Below, piece by piece: positions 34,348-48,400 of a stretch of DNA of 64,000 bases; position 1 is the stretch's first letter; each line of letters opens with the position of its first letter. Both the position numbers and the translations under genes were made by a program. Under the pieces are notes generated by a model. That model saw only the letters and a program-made list of their open reading frames with translations. It had not been told where the DNA came from and did no database searches. The DNA is from Anadara kagoshimensis. Its lineage: Eukaryota; Mollusca; Bivalvia; Arcoida; Arcidae. Location of the stretch: contig CM037861.1 of assembly GCA_021292105.1 (NCBI GenBank), positions 34,316,172-34,380,171 on the forward strand, written 5' to 3'.

Positions 34348-35500
34348 TATGTTACATGAATGAGTGCTATATAATCGCTTCGCTTGCCAACCACCATACC
34401 TTGTGAATATATAAGAATGAGTACATGACATTACCCATCATGCATTATTAACAGAAATAAGCAGCTCCAACTTGTTGGCATTGATACATGAAAGATGGGT
34501 TGTCATAGAAACGAATATAGATTTCATATAAACAATGCTGCAGTCCCCAACCAGAGATAGCGTTACTCTACGCATTTAATATGCCAAGATTAGGATGTAA
34601 TACATATCATTTCTATGCATTAAATTAAAGATTAGTAATGTTTTCGTTTTGTACGAGGGTGAAATGAAATCAAAATAAGTGTTACTGCGTTTTATATTAT
34701 ACTTGATGTATAAAAAACAGAAATTCCAAAGTACCAGTGCTATATCGACAAATATTATAATAGTTTAAATTTTTATCAATGCTTGTTTGTGAATAGTTAT
34801 ATATTATATACATTATATTCTATATTTACGAAGACTGTTGCTTGTACAGATTTATTATATATTATTATATACATATCATTTGTGAGTTATTCCATTTTTG
34901 TATTATAAAGATATTTAGAAAGAAAGAAATCTCTATTTTTGTATAAATATGAAAGACATTGTTGAAACAAAACTTGTGCACATTTTCCTTAGTATCAGGT
35001 TTTAATTCTGTGTGTGCTTTGAGATCCATATACTTTGCCGTCACTTCTGTTACACGTTTAAAACGATTGAGTGCAATTTCTTATCTAAAAACTCACTTCT
35101 CTCTTACTTGTACCTCACAAGATTCCTGTATAAAGTGTTATTTTGTAACAGTTTGTCTTGCCAGTTTTCTAGTGTCATATTAAATATGATCATTTGTAAT
35201 AGTGCTTAAAACTATCTGTAAATTGATCCCAAACAGAGGATCTCAAACTTAACTGTGTTCAAATTAGTTCACCTTTACATTTTTCCCAAACATTTCTCCT
35301 CCATGACTTTGTTTTTGTTATAACAGAACCAAGGATATCTTTAAATTTAAAGTAAGAGAGATTGTAGTCCTTCATTCAGCACTGTTACTTGTTACCTGGT
35401 GGGTATTTGAAGTAGTTCTGTCATGTCCCAGTGTTGTTATACACACACAGAATTGTCTCAAATGAAAAGAAGGCAAAGTTTTGTACTTTTATAAAATAAA
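34348..35500 (+). other. Cadherin 3' UTR with polyadenylation signal
   Basis: AT-rich sequence after the cadherin stop with no convincing ORF. AATAAA at 35,495-35,500 is the first well-placed polyadenylation signal I noticed, so cleavage is inferred near 35,520. Confidence 0.5.
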
Positions 35501-35520
35501 GTATATGATTAATAATGAAA

Positions 35521-36453
35521 ATTGTAGTTTATTATTTTTTTTATTTACAAACAGTCATGGATCTGACCTTAGCAGTATATAAACGGACAACAATTGTTTA
35601 AAAGTGATCACTTACTTATTATTCTAAAGTTATTTCCATTTAGAACATGAAATTATATATTTTTCATCATAATTTTTGGCAAAAAATAAATATACATATA
35701 TATGGATATTTTTCTCATATTATATCTTTACTGGTTTTTGAATATTGAATTTTTTGGGGGTGGGGAAATCTTTCTAAAGTGGTAATTAACAAATGTAGTC
35801 TAAAATATATACTGTTCACGTACTTAAAAATTAGTAGGGAAGTTTTAGAATTTACTCATCAATATACTATAGCATTAAGCATTGAGGGTTCTACTGTGTC
35901 AAACATGCCTGGTACTTTCATTTTTTTTAAATGGCGAGTGGTTCTGCAGAAGAGTTTTCAGGTTCCATTTAAAATATCTGACCTTGGCTGGAAATGAAAC
36001 CTGGCCAACCACTTTTGGATCGATTGATTGAATGGGTTTATGTGCATGCCAGTCAAGAATATTTCACTCGTACATCTTTTGCAGTGCACAATATGCACTG
36101 CAGTGTCTGGTTCTTCAGTGTCAAACCCACATTAAACAGGGCATCAATTTTTAAGGTCTTCCCAAAACACCACTGTGGTTCAAGTTTTGGTCAGACCCAA
36201 AAGATTAAGAACCCTGATCTCCCACATACTGAACAGGCATTCAAACATCTGAGCTACCATAGTGGTCCCACTTTTGAGCTATCATTAGCTTTACACTTAA
36301 GTTACAGAGCTAGGAATGAAGCTATAGAATACACGTATTTCACTTATATCGATGTTTTCAGAAAACAGCTTTCTCTTGGAAAAAATTATTACCTACAAGC
36401 TACTCAAAATATGAATACATATATAAAGTCACACCTGACTTGATACCATTTTT
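35521..36453. other. Intergenic, SINE remnant
   Basis: No gene recognised. A 149-codon open frame at 35,994-36,443 has no recognisable family. Around 36,190-36,270 the minus strand carries a tRNA-like segment (ggtagctcagatgtttga, then gggttc), so the frame partly overlaps a SINE remnant. Confidence 0.5.
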
Positions 36454-38349
36454 AGCTCACCTGGCCTAAAAGGCCATGTGAGCTTTTGCCATCACTTTGC
36501 GTCCGTCGTCGTCGTCGTCGTCGTTGTCGTCGTCCGTCGTCCGTCCGTCGTTAAAGATCAACTCCTCAGAAACCACTGAGCCATTTGCAACCAAACTTTG
36601 TCACAACAGTCCTTGGGTGGTCTACTTTAAAAATTGTGTCCGACATGTCCGCACCTAATCCAAGATGGCCGCCAGCGGGTAACATAGATTAACATTGGAC
36701 CCTATGGGAAAATATGTTCAAAGATATTTTTCTCTGAAACTACTGAGCCAACTGGAACCAAACTTGGTCACAGTAGTCCTTAGATGGTACCTTCTGAAAC
36801 TGGTGTTTTTTAAGTCTGCACCTAATCCAAGATGGCGGCCAGCGAGGAACATAGGTTAACATTGGACCCTATGGGAACAATATCAAAGATCTTTTTTTCT
36901 AAAACCCTTTAGCCAATGGGAACCAAACTTGGCCACAATAGTTTTTGGATGGCCCCCTATAACATTGCGGTTTTTGAGGGCCACACCAAATCCAAGATGG
37001 CCGCCAGCGGAGAACATATTTTAACATTGGACCTTATGGGAAAATACGTTCAAAGATATTTTGCTCTGAAACTACTGAGCCAATTGGAACCAAATTTGGT
37101 CACAGTAGTCCTTAGATGGTACCTTCTGAAAACAGTGTTTTTTTAATTCTGCACCTAATCCAAGATGGCGGCCAGCGGGGAACATAGGTTAACATTGGAC
37201 CCTATGGGAACAATATCAAAGATCTTTTTCTCTAAAACCCTTTAGCCAATGGGAACCAAACTTGGCCACAATAGTCTTTGAATGGCCCCCTACAACATTG
37301 GGGTTTTTGAAGGCCGCACCAAATCCAAGATGGCCGCCAGTGGAGAACATATTGTAACATTGGACCTTATGGGAAAATATGTTCAAAGATATTTTTCTCT
37401 AAAACTACTGAGCGAATTAGAACCAAACTTGGTCATAGTAGTCCTTAGATGGTACCTTCTGAAACTGGTGTTTTTTTAAGTCTGCACCTGATCCAAGATG
37501 GCCGCCAACTGGGAAAATAGGTTAACATTGGACCCTATGGGAACAATATCAAAGATCTTTTTCTCTAAAACCCCTAAGCCAATTGGAACCAAACTTGGCC
37601 ACAATAGTCTTTGGGTGGCACCCTACAACATTGGTTTTTTGAGGGCCACACAAAATCCAAGATGGCCGTCAGTGGAAAACATATTTTAACATTGGACCCT
37701 ATGGGAAAATAAGTTCATACATATTTTTCTCTGAAACTACTGAGTCAATTGGAACCAAACTCGGCCACAATAGTCATTTGGGTCTTTACATTTGGTATTT
37801 TAAAATAACATCTGCATTTAAAAATCAACTCCTGTGAAATCACTTGGCCAATTGCAATGATATTTGGTATGTGTCTTAGTCTTGGAGAGTACATGTCAGT
37901 CTGCCATATGACTTTTGTCTTTGACCTAAACTTAACCCTCCAGTGACTATGTTGAACTTTTTGGATTAGGTTAGTTTCTCTAAATCTCAAGTACTACAAT
38001 GTTAGGTCAATGATATTTGGTATATAGCTTGATCTTGGATAGTACATCAGTCAGACTGCCTTTTGGCTTTTGTCCTTGACCATAATTTCATGGTCCATTG
38101 ACCAGTTTTTGGATAAGGAAAATTTCTCAGGTATTATACATGAAAAGTCGATGATACTTGGATGTATTGTCTCAAAATTTTGAAATATGGTTTAGTTTTG
38201 AAAGGAAATAATATTGAAATTTTGTGATAGAAATAAATATTGTGTAATAAATTTCAAGCATTTATTTAAACATTAGACAATTTGTTGATTTTCATTCTGC
38301 AACAACTCTACCTAGGTGAGCTATACAGGCTCCTGGGAGCCTCTAGTTC
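36454..38349 (+). mobile_element. Helitron-like non-autonomous element with ~166-bp central repeats
   Basis: The left end is a near-palindrome (agctcacctggcc...ggccatgtgagct) followed by a CGT-rich microsatellite. The centre has seven copies of a ~166-bp unit marked by ccaagatgg(c/g)cggcca at 36,661, 36,828, 36,993, 37,161, 37,326, 37,494 and 37,658. The right side has the inverted motif ctaggtgagct, then a small hairpin (ggctcctgggagcc) and CTAGTT. Subterminal inverted repeats, central tandem repeats and a 3' hairpin before CTAG/T fit Helitron/Helentron-derived elements known in bivalves. No Rep/helicase is present. Edges are inferred. Confidence 0.7.
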
Positions 38350-38572
38350 AGTAAATTTATAACTGAACTAAAGAGGATCACTTCTCTGTCTTATGGCAGT
38401 GAAGATTTCTTAATTTAGTCATGGCCATCTTAATACTGACTGGGTATCACATTTTATTGACCTCATTTGAGGAGAAGAGTGGAGAGTGAAGAAGTAATGG
38501 TTTTGTACTTCAGAGTACACAAGCAACTTTGGTCATGTGTATTTTGGCTGTGTAGTTTATTATATTGAGGTA

Positions 38573-38690
38573 GTCAGTTGAGGGATGGTGGAGGAAACCA
38601 GAGTTCATGGAAAATACTGACACACTGTCTCACTGGGATATGCCAATTTGGATATGAACCAAGCTCTAAGAGGTGTTGTGATCGCTTCTT
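38573..38690 (-). repeat. SINE-like fragment (reverse)
   Basis: The minus strand resembles the family at 25,380-25,990 (aaccagagttcatggaaa and gacacactgtctcactggga on plus). Truncated. Confidence 0.45.
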
Positions 38691-38869
38691 AAAATTGGAT
38701 AACTATCATACAATATTCAAGTAAGTACTTAAACTTTTGCTAGTTTTTGCTATGAGAAGATTTATGAAGTTTTTCTTGTTGCCATCCTAGAGGACATAAC
38801 TTTGATATTGGTAAATCTGTCTTTCGCATGATTATGCTCAAGCATTATCAAAATAGTTAATATGATATT

Positions 38870-39035
38870 ATTTGTCCCCCGAAATGCAACAAAAAATTTA
38901 ACAGATCTTTATGAAACTTCACAAAAAACAATCATTGGGTGGAGTAGATGTGCCATTGGCAATACGTATTTTGATTGGTTGGGGTTCATTTGGGGACACA
39001 TTTTTGAAATGGCTCAGATTTCAGTTGTATTATAT
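38870..39035 (+). repeat. Dispersed repeat, copy 2
   Basis: Similar to 18,080-18,330 (aacaatcattgggtgg, tagatgtgccattggcaat, attttgattggttgggg). Lies just beyond the inferred 3' end of DXO. Confidence 0.5.
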
Positions 39036-39085
39036 AATTAATACATAAAAATAAATACTGATGTAGAATTCTTTACATGTTTTAA

Positions 39086-39091
39086 TTTATT
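39086..39091 (-). terminator. Candidate DXO polyadenylation signal
   Basis: AATAAA on the minus strand, about 190 nt past the DXO stop codon. It is a reasonable position, though unproven in AT-rich DNA. Confidence 0.4.
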
Positions 39092-39278
39092 AAAATGTCA
39101 CAAAAATTAAATATTAGTATCAAAATAATCCGTCAAATGTTGCATAAGGTATTATATACCAGTACACAGTTTATTATCTGTAGACACCCACACACACACA
39201 CACCAATTAATATCCAAAAGTCCAGATTCATGGTCCATGACAAATGAAGAAAAGGTAAATATTTATATGATCTAGAAG

Positions 39279-39405
39279 TCATCCATTATCAACAGTCTGG
39301 TTCCCTTGTGTGTACCAATCGGGTAAAAACTTATACTCTGAGTTACTGGGTTGTCGTTGACAACGAACATCACCATGAGGTTCCCATTCTAATAAATGCA
39401 CAACG
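39279..39405 (-). CDS. DXO: DXO exon 7 (C-terminus)
   Basis: Codes VVHLLEWEPHGDV and EYKFLPDWYTQ and ends NG-stop (TGA at 39,279-39,281). FLP-x-W-Y is the typical C-terminal signature. Acceptor ttttttag. Confidence 0.9.
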
Positions 39406-42400
39406 CTAAAAAAAATAAATAAATAAATAGCCATTTTTGTGAGTCAAAAGGCCAAATTTCAAACAATAAATAATAAGAAGACAATAAACATTTCCATAGG
39501 ATCAGTTACTGCCACATTATATCTTTTCAAGGTGTTCAGTTTTAGTGGTACTAAGAGAACATATGCTTTTATGGGATGACTAAATTCATGCATCATAGCT
39601 ATGATTTAATACCTGCTTGTTATATACATTATATATTATTTCATTGACATGTGAATCCGTGGGCTGTGTGTTAAAGAAAACAATGAAAATTGGTACATCA
39701 AGAAAATGAATGATTTCACTGTACTGTAAAGGGAGATATATTCGTGTGGAGAAAATTTCGCGATTGATGAAATCAGACATTTTGCGCAGGTCTTATTTTT
39801 GCGCGAGAACTGAAAGTAAAATTATATTTTTGCGATCCGATCTATTGCTGTTCGAGTTGTTCCCCTGTATAATGGACTAGTTGGACTATGTATTTAGTAT
39901 AATTGACTCATATTTATCAACTTATTCTATCATCTGATGTTTGTTTATTCATTAAATACATTCTAATTTATAAACATTTTCACATTATTTTTAATTACAT
40001 CACCTAATTTACAATCTCTACCAAGAGAAACGATGTAACTCATTAAAATTTGACATGTAAATATTATATATAATATCTTGAAAAAAATTACGATCATTGA
40101 ATGATCATAGTGGTTTCTTATTTATATAACTTCCTCTACTATCTATTTGATCCGGGACTTGCAGTGTAGTAACATGTTTTGAATTTGAGTGCTGGATTAC
40201 AGAAATACCCGGGAGAATAAAATTTTCGCGATAACTTGCTCATCGTGAAATAAGTCAAAATTTTACCAACACGAATATTTCCCCTTTTACAGTATTTCTT
40301 CTAAGAACTTATGTGGAAACCTTAGAAAGCATCAAGTTATGCTGTTCCAAGTCAAATCATGGTGCATTACATTGTACACCATTGAACCAAATTCCAAGTC
40401 AATGGTAAGGGTCTTAACTATTGATCAATCTAAAGTGCCATCTGAGTAGGTTCTGACAAAACTGACCTTGCTGAAAGGAGGCTTGGTTATCTGACCAGTA
40501 AAAGTTAAACTCAGAGCTACGTAAATTGAAACGGGAGGAAATTCAGATGTAGAGTTAATATGTGTGTAAAAAAGCTATATTGATTGTTCAGAGAGATAAT
40601 GACCCAAATCATGATATACAGCAGTCATTTTAGGAGGTTGAGGCCCAAACGTTGGGGTATTTTGAACCTATCGAGTTATATTACAAAACTAAACCCAAGT
40701 AAAAATTTCTAAGACAATTTATGTGATAAAAGTACCAATTTCATCCATGTAGAATAGGAATAGCATGCATAATTTTGGGACTGTACACATAGCATAGCGC
40801 TTAGGAAATTTTAAGGGACTGACACCTGTCGCAATGAGTTCCTTATTTCAGAAACTAAGGGGACAGCAACGTATAAATTACATTATTTCATTAATTTAAA
40901 TAACCCTCTTGTCACTGGAAATATAATTGTTATGAAAAAGTTCTAATTATTAATGGCGTTCTATAATATAAAATTCTCAATAATTATGAGGTATACTATA
41001 TGTACTAACCTTGAATCATCTTCCTTAATGTTTTTCTTGATAAATGATAAAAAGTCGTTCAAGAAGTTGAAGCATATACAAGGATTCCAGGGGTCTCTGA
41101 TGTCCTGAAATGAATAATATAACTGATTAAATTATACATCTACCAAAAATATGGACCCAGATTTCTGAAAAGTAGGATTTATTTCAGCAGTTAGAACCTA
41201 TGCACTATAATAATGTAATAATATAAGTTATACAGAGTTTTGGCAGGTTACACCATGAAGTGTAACATCTTTATGATCAATGTGCACTGAGCCACAAGAT
41301 TTTTGTCACCCATAAAAACAGTATTAGTTTGGTCTGTTTAATTTTGGTTTCATATTCTGTATGATTTATGTATATTATCATCATGTTTGTTTATCATTAC
41401 TAGAGCTCTGTAATGTACCAGTCCCTTCCCTTTTACCACAAAACGTCGTATGTGTTTTATGTACCCTGGCAAATTCTGGAACATAGGTCGGAAATCTGCC
41501 GGGGTACATGGACGCACGTGACATTTAGCGGTAAAAGGGAAGTAACTCGTACAACACTGACGTCTAGTTACAGTAAACAAACATGGCGACAGCGTACACA
41601 AGTCTCACAAAATACCAAATAGAAGTTAAAAAGATCCAAATGGTAACGCTTTGAAGGGTGACAAAAACGTTGTACAGGGTTTTGGCAGGTTACATGGCTC
41701 CATGTACCTCGTCAAAGATGAATGTACCCTTCTCCTGCGGCTCAGGTTACATAAATCTTTGACAGGGTACATGGGGCAGTGTAACCTGCCAAAGCCCTGT
41801 ATAACTTATAATGTACCCCGGCAAGTTAACCAATCACTATGCTAGAAATATCTTTGAAGGTGATACTTAACATCCATTCACTTGATAAAACCCTGCCATC
41901 TGTCACCCCCAAATGTCATCTATCCCTTATCCAAATTCCTTTGAAATATATATGAGGCAGTTTAATAAGCTGAATAGCATGAACTTTCTGAATGCAATTG
42001 CTAAATACAATTTTAAAATGTAATAAACGATTATCTGTTGCTCCAAAATTGTGTTAGCTTTAAGGACTCGTTAAGTTGACTCTATTTTTATCAATCTTTG
42101 GACCATGATTAAAAAATTTAATCATTGATTAAAAGTAATACAAAATGGCCCCTAAGAGAAATATGGAACATTGAAGAAGATATAAATTTGGGTGGGAGAG
42201 CATTGATATACATGTACCTGTAATTAAAAATTTGGTCAGTGATGAAAAGATACAGAAAGCAGTAAAGCACTGACTGTATATGAGCACAATAACTCCAATT
42301 TGCACTCCACCTCTTTACTGGGAGCATTAATTTCCCCTGGTGAAAAAGTGGTCTTCCTTTGCCTTTTTATGAGTTGGGCGCACGGAGGCTGCCATCTAGG

Positions 42401-45400
42401 GTGTGGTACTAATGTGATGGATTATGGGTATTATTTTTATTCAACCATTTGATTAAAATTTTAATCATGATTAATTAATCAATTTGTTAAAATGTTTTGA
42501 ACAACAACCTTTTAATTAACTGATTAGTTAATCATTTGATTAAACTATAATGAGTCATTTAACCTTAACTGATGTTAATCTTTTGTGTAACTGGTTTCTG
42601 TTAAATATGATACTGTCATAATGGATGGTACTTCAAATGGATGGTTTTTCAGGAGAGATTAGTCAGGCCAAGAACCAGGGACAGATTATATAGTATTTAC
42701 CCTGACAATGTTTGGAATTTCCTGCACATAAAATTTCTCCAATCTATGTACTATTCCATCATCATCTCTAAAGCCACATATAATCTGAGGTATCCCTACT
42801 AAAAAGCTCTGTGCCCACCATTTAATTAATTTGAACCTGAAAATAAAAATTTGATTTATTATCAGTAAAACCTCATTATAATTCCCCTTGATAACTTGCC
42901 ACTTCACTTACTGTCTCACTATTTTAAAGTTTCATAATCCAATTTTCCCATGTTTTTCTATATGACTAAACTTATAACCAACCCCTTCATGACCCCAAAC
43001 TTTGACTGAGCAAATATTGGCAATGAATCCAGGTTTTACTGTATTTGAAGAGCAGACTATCTGTCATATATACAGGGATTATTAACATGTGAACATTATA
43101 CTCGCTTTATTATCACTTTTAATTCATACAAGTTTTATTTTTGCAATTGCGCTTTCCAATCCTATACAAATATTTCCATAAAACAAAAATCTTTAAACTG
43201 GTATTGTTATATTAAAAAACCCCTACATTATACAGTATCTTGTTCTAATAGTGTATACATATGTACTTAATTTCACGAGTTCAAAGTTTCGGAGATTTGT
43301 AATTTCCTACCTTTTCCTGGGGTGTAATATTTGCTGATTTATGAAGCTGACAATAAGATTGAGAATATATATTATTTTACATGTGGTACAAGTTTATTTT
43401 ATACCATGATATAAGCGAAATAAATACATCACAAACAAAACTACATGTAATACTTTCTCTCTGTTAAAGAAACATAGCCATGCCTCCAGTTGTAATTCTC
43501 AAATTTAACAAGACTGCTTAAGAGTCATTCTCTATAAGGACCGAACTCCTCTGGAAACCGCATGTCACAGATTTTGAAAATAGTTTACATAAATAATGGG
43601 TACAAATAAGAAACCAAATAAAAATGATCAAACTTGGACTTTTTTATATCGTTTCCATGGTAACCTACCACAAAGAGGCCAATCTCTGGATTTTCAGTCA
43701 ATTTTGGGTGCATATCAAATATGCCACTAGAATATGCCATTTATGATAGTGATCTTCCATATTTTGTTTTTATTCGCAACTTTGATAGTCATTCTTATCT
43801 TTTTCAAGTCAAAACTGTATAAATTTACACGTTTTCATTTATTTTGAGTCGCTTTTATCTAATGTGTCATACAGGTAAATAAAACTTGACACATGTGCTG
43901 CACATATGTCATACAGGTAAATAAAATTTACACATGTGCTGCACATATGTCATACAGGTAAATAAAACTTACACATGTGCTGCACATATGTCATACAGGT
44001 AAATAAAACTTACACATGTGCTGCAAAAATGTCATACAGGTAAATAAAACTTGACACATGTGCTGCACATATGTCATACAGGTAAATAAAACTTACACAT
44101 GTGCTGCACATATGTCATACAGGTAAATAAAACTGACACATGTGCTGCATAACAGTCATACAGGTAAATAAAACTTGCACATGTGCTGCACAAATGTCAT
44201 ACAGATAAATAAAACTGACACATGTGCTGCACAACAGTCATACAGGTAAATAAAACTTGCGCATGTGCTGCTCAAATGTCATACAGGTAAATAAAACTTG
44301 ACACATGTGCTGCACATATGTCATACAGGTAAATAAAACTTACACATGTGCTGCACATATGTCATACAGGTAAATAAAACTGACACATGTGTTGCACAAC
44401 AGTCATACAGGTAAATAAAACTTGTACCGTACATGTGCTACACAAAAGCCATACAGGTAAATAAAACTGACACATGTGCTACACAAAAGCCATACAGGTA
44501 AATAAAACTGACACGTGTGTGCATGCGTTGGAATATACAACACGAAAAATTTCGTCTCCACAAAGAAATGTTAAAAACTCACTTTAAACGCAAAATTAAG
44601 AGTTACCACTGGATATAAAATTAAGGATATTAATTCTGCTTCTGGATGAGTTCGAAAAACGAAGAAAAAAAATCAGAAAAACAGGGAAAATCTGGTAGAA
44701 AACGAAAGAAAGGAAAGAATGTGAGCAGTGATAATGGACAATGTAACAAAGTACAAGTACAGAGTGTGAGTACTTCTCAGGACAATATAAGTTTAGAAAC
44801 AAATGCACATTATTTTGGGACGCCGATATTAAATTCAAATAATAGACTGTTTAACGTTATCCCAAATCATTCTACGCCAACGAATATGAATTTACAAAAC
44901 CAGCAAGGATTAAATTATAGCGCATCTCCTATTATGGGTTATCCCCAGGTTCAAGTACAGCAAGGAGTTCCGCAGCAGTTAGACTGCTTTAATTATAGTG
45001 ACAAAATAGATCAGCTTAGTATAAAAATGGATAAAATGTTTCAGAGACTAGAAAAATTGGATCAAATAGAGAGTAAGCTATCTAAATTCGAGTCATCAAT
45101 GACAACGGTAATACAGGATGTGAATACCCTGAAAGTTAAATTAAATGAAGTGGACTCTAGCATGAACTTCATAAATGAAAAATTTGAATCAAATATGACT
45201 CAAACATCTGAGATGAAATTGAGTTTTGAAGAAATGCGCGTAGAAATGAGATCAGAAACATTTGAGATACGAGAAGAATTACAAACTGTAAAAACAGACA
45301 TGGTAGAGTTGACAGAAAGACATCTCGATCTTCAGGCCAGAAGTATGCGTGACAATCTGGTTTTTACTGGAATAGAGGATAAGGACCAAGAAAATACTGA

Positions 45401-48400
45401 AACAGTTCTAAAGGACTTTATCAAGAACACACTAGGAGTTGAAAACGAAATTAGCTTCCATAGAGTTCATAGGATTGGACGAAAAATAAACGGAAAAAGT
45501 AGACCAATAGTGGCAAAATTTGCGAATTTTAAAGACAGGGAAATAGTAAGGAAGGCAGCACCAAATGCACTGAAACAAAACCAAAATAAACGCTTAGGTG
45601 TGAATGAACAGTATCCAAGAGAAATCAATGAAAGAAGGAAAACTTTATATCCCTATTATAAGTCAGCTAAGAGAAATAACCAGAGAGCAAGTCTGGTGTA
45701 CGATAAACTTTATATTGATGGAAAGCGTTTCGAGCCAGAAAATCAACAAGATCATTTGGAATTAAACCACGTCCAAGAACACCGGGTTAACAGATCAGGA
45801 CTATCCCCATCAGCCAAGGAATTTGTACCAACCGGGAACCGTGGAAAGGGAAACAACTCGCACAATACAAATGCAGCACGCCGTAAATAGGAAAACCGCG
45901 GAGGTATATCATCGCGTGATTACAGTGATATTGACAATAGCAGTAAAACTGATTCTCGGACTAATAATGACATAACAAAAGGCGTGAATATTCTCTCGCT
46001 TAATGTGTGTGGAATCACTCGCCGGTTAAAATATCCGGAATTTAGGTCGTTCGTTACGGACTATGATATTTTGTGTCTAACGGAGACAAAAACTGACGAA
46101 TATGATGAAGTGTCATTAGATGGATATACATTTAATTCAAAAACAGACATGGATTTTCTCACACAAGGTCAGGTGGAATATGTGTCGGATATAAGAATCA
46201 TATTAGTGATTATATTGTAGTATTGAATACAGAGTGTAAATATGTGTTATGGTTTATAGTAAAGCGTGAATACTTGAACTCTGACAGTGACCTACTTTGT
46301 GGCATAGTTTATATTCCACCTGAGGGTACAAAATATACTTCTACGGATGCTTTTTCCGAGATAGAATCCGAATACTTATCATTTTCAAGTAAGTACAAAT
46401 ATATATGTCTAAATGGTGACTTTAATAGTCGTACTAGTAATTTTAATGATTTTTTTTATATTGAAACAAGTGATAGCGAATATCCTGATATCGATTTTCT
46501 ACAGACACTGAGTTAGTAGTCTGAATTTCCAAAGAAATAGACTTAACCAAGACACAAAAAAGAATAATTTTGGTAATTATTTATTGGATTTATGTAAATG
46601 TAATAATTTATTTATATTAAATGGACGAATTGGTAAAGATAAATATAATGGTGAATACACAACTAACAAGTCAACTGTCATTGACTATTTTATTGGTAAT
46701 ATTAATTTTTTAAGTTGTGTCATAGACTTTGAAGTATTAAATTTTTGTCACCTCTTTTCTGATGTACACTGTCCAGTCATTTGTAATTTACGTTTTAATA
46801 CTGCACGTGATTGTAATATACAGCAACCTACAGTTAATGACAATGTTAGGGTCAAATATTGGGACTCTAAAAAAAGTGTAGAATATTGTAATAATATTGA
46901 TATTAACAAACTGAATACTATTTTTAATCAGTTATGTACATTTTGTGATTGCAATGTTGACAAAAGTAATGTAAATAATATTTTTAATTGTGTGACTGAT
47001 CTGCTTGTTGATGCAGCTAAACAAACGTTTGGCGTTTATAATTCAAAAACAATATCTAAGCCAGTCTCTTCAAAAGATTGGTACAATAGTGACTGTCTAT
47101 CTGCTAAAAACAATACCGTAGAACACAACGTTTATACAAAAAGTACAGGTCAGATATTTTTAAATTAGAAATGCGTAATGCTGAAAAGAATTACAAACGA
47201 ACCATGGATAAAAGTATTAAACAGCATAGAATAACCCTTCAAAATAAACTCAAATCTTTAAGAACTACAGACCCCAAAGCATACTGGAAAATTATAAATA
47301 ATAATAGATGTGTAAATAAATGTAATGTATCGGTGGAAGATTTTTTTGATTATTTTAAAAGTGTAAATACAGATGTTAATGATGAGTGTATAATAGATGA
47401 TAATGTAAATAGTACTGGTGTTAATAATGATATATTAAATAACCCTATATCAATTGATGAAATAATTACTTGTGTAAAAAAATTAAAGAATAATAAGTCA
47501 TGTGGTATAGATCAAGTGTTTAATGAATATATTACTGCAAGTATTGATTTTATGATACCTATTTATCATAAATTGTTTAATTTAGTGTTTGACACAGGTA
47601 TTGTGCCTGATGCCTGGTTAGAAGGCAATATTATTCCTATTTATAAAAATAAGGGCAGTAATTCAGAACCTACTAACTATAGACCAATAACATTATTAAG
47701 TTGTTTAGGGAAACTTTTTACTTCTGTAATAAATACTAGGCTTTTACTGTTTGCAGATGAGTATGAAATATTTTGTGAAAATCAGTCTGGATTTAGGAAG
47801 GACTATTCAACACTAGATAATATTTTTGTTTTGAATACATTATTTCATTTGATAGAATTAAGTAAAAAGAAATTGTACTGTGTTTTTGTTGATTTTAAAG
47901 CAGCATTTGATAAAGTGTGGAGAAATGGTCTATGGTACAAACTTTTTAATAACAATATTACAGGTAAATGTTTTAATATTATTGTCAATATATATAATGG
48001 CACAAAATCCAGAATAAGTGTGAATGGATGTAACTCAGATTTTTTTATATGTACATCAGGGGTTCGACAGGGAGAAAATATGTCTCCTTTTTTGTTTGCA
48101 TTGTATTTAAATGATTTGGAACAAATTTTCTTAATAAAAATATATTAGGTCTGAAGTCTATATCAGATGAGTTAGAAACCGAATTAAATGTATTCTTAAA
48201 TTATTTTTACTATTATATGCAGATGACACAGTACTTATGTCTGAATCTAAAGATGATTTACAATATCAACTAGACTGTTTTTCTCAATTTTGCGAGAAAT
48301 GGAAGTTAACTGTTAATATTGATAAAACTAAGGTTGTTGTTTTTTCAAAGGGTAGATTACCAAAACATTTATTTTTTACATTTAATAATATGACATTAGA

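Noticed and set aside
35994..36443. 149-codon open frame between the cadherin and DXO genes
   Set aside because: No family resemblance, overlaps a SINE remnant with tRNA-like boxes, and no splice or promoter support.
36916..37689. Several related open frames (MAASGEHI...LDLMGKYVQRYF)
   Set aside because: They repeat with the ~166-bp monomers of the Helitron-like element, so they are not a protein family.
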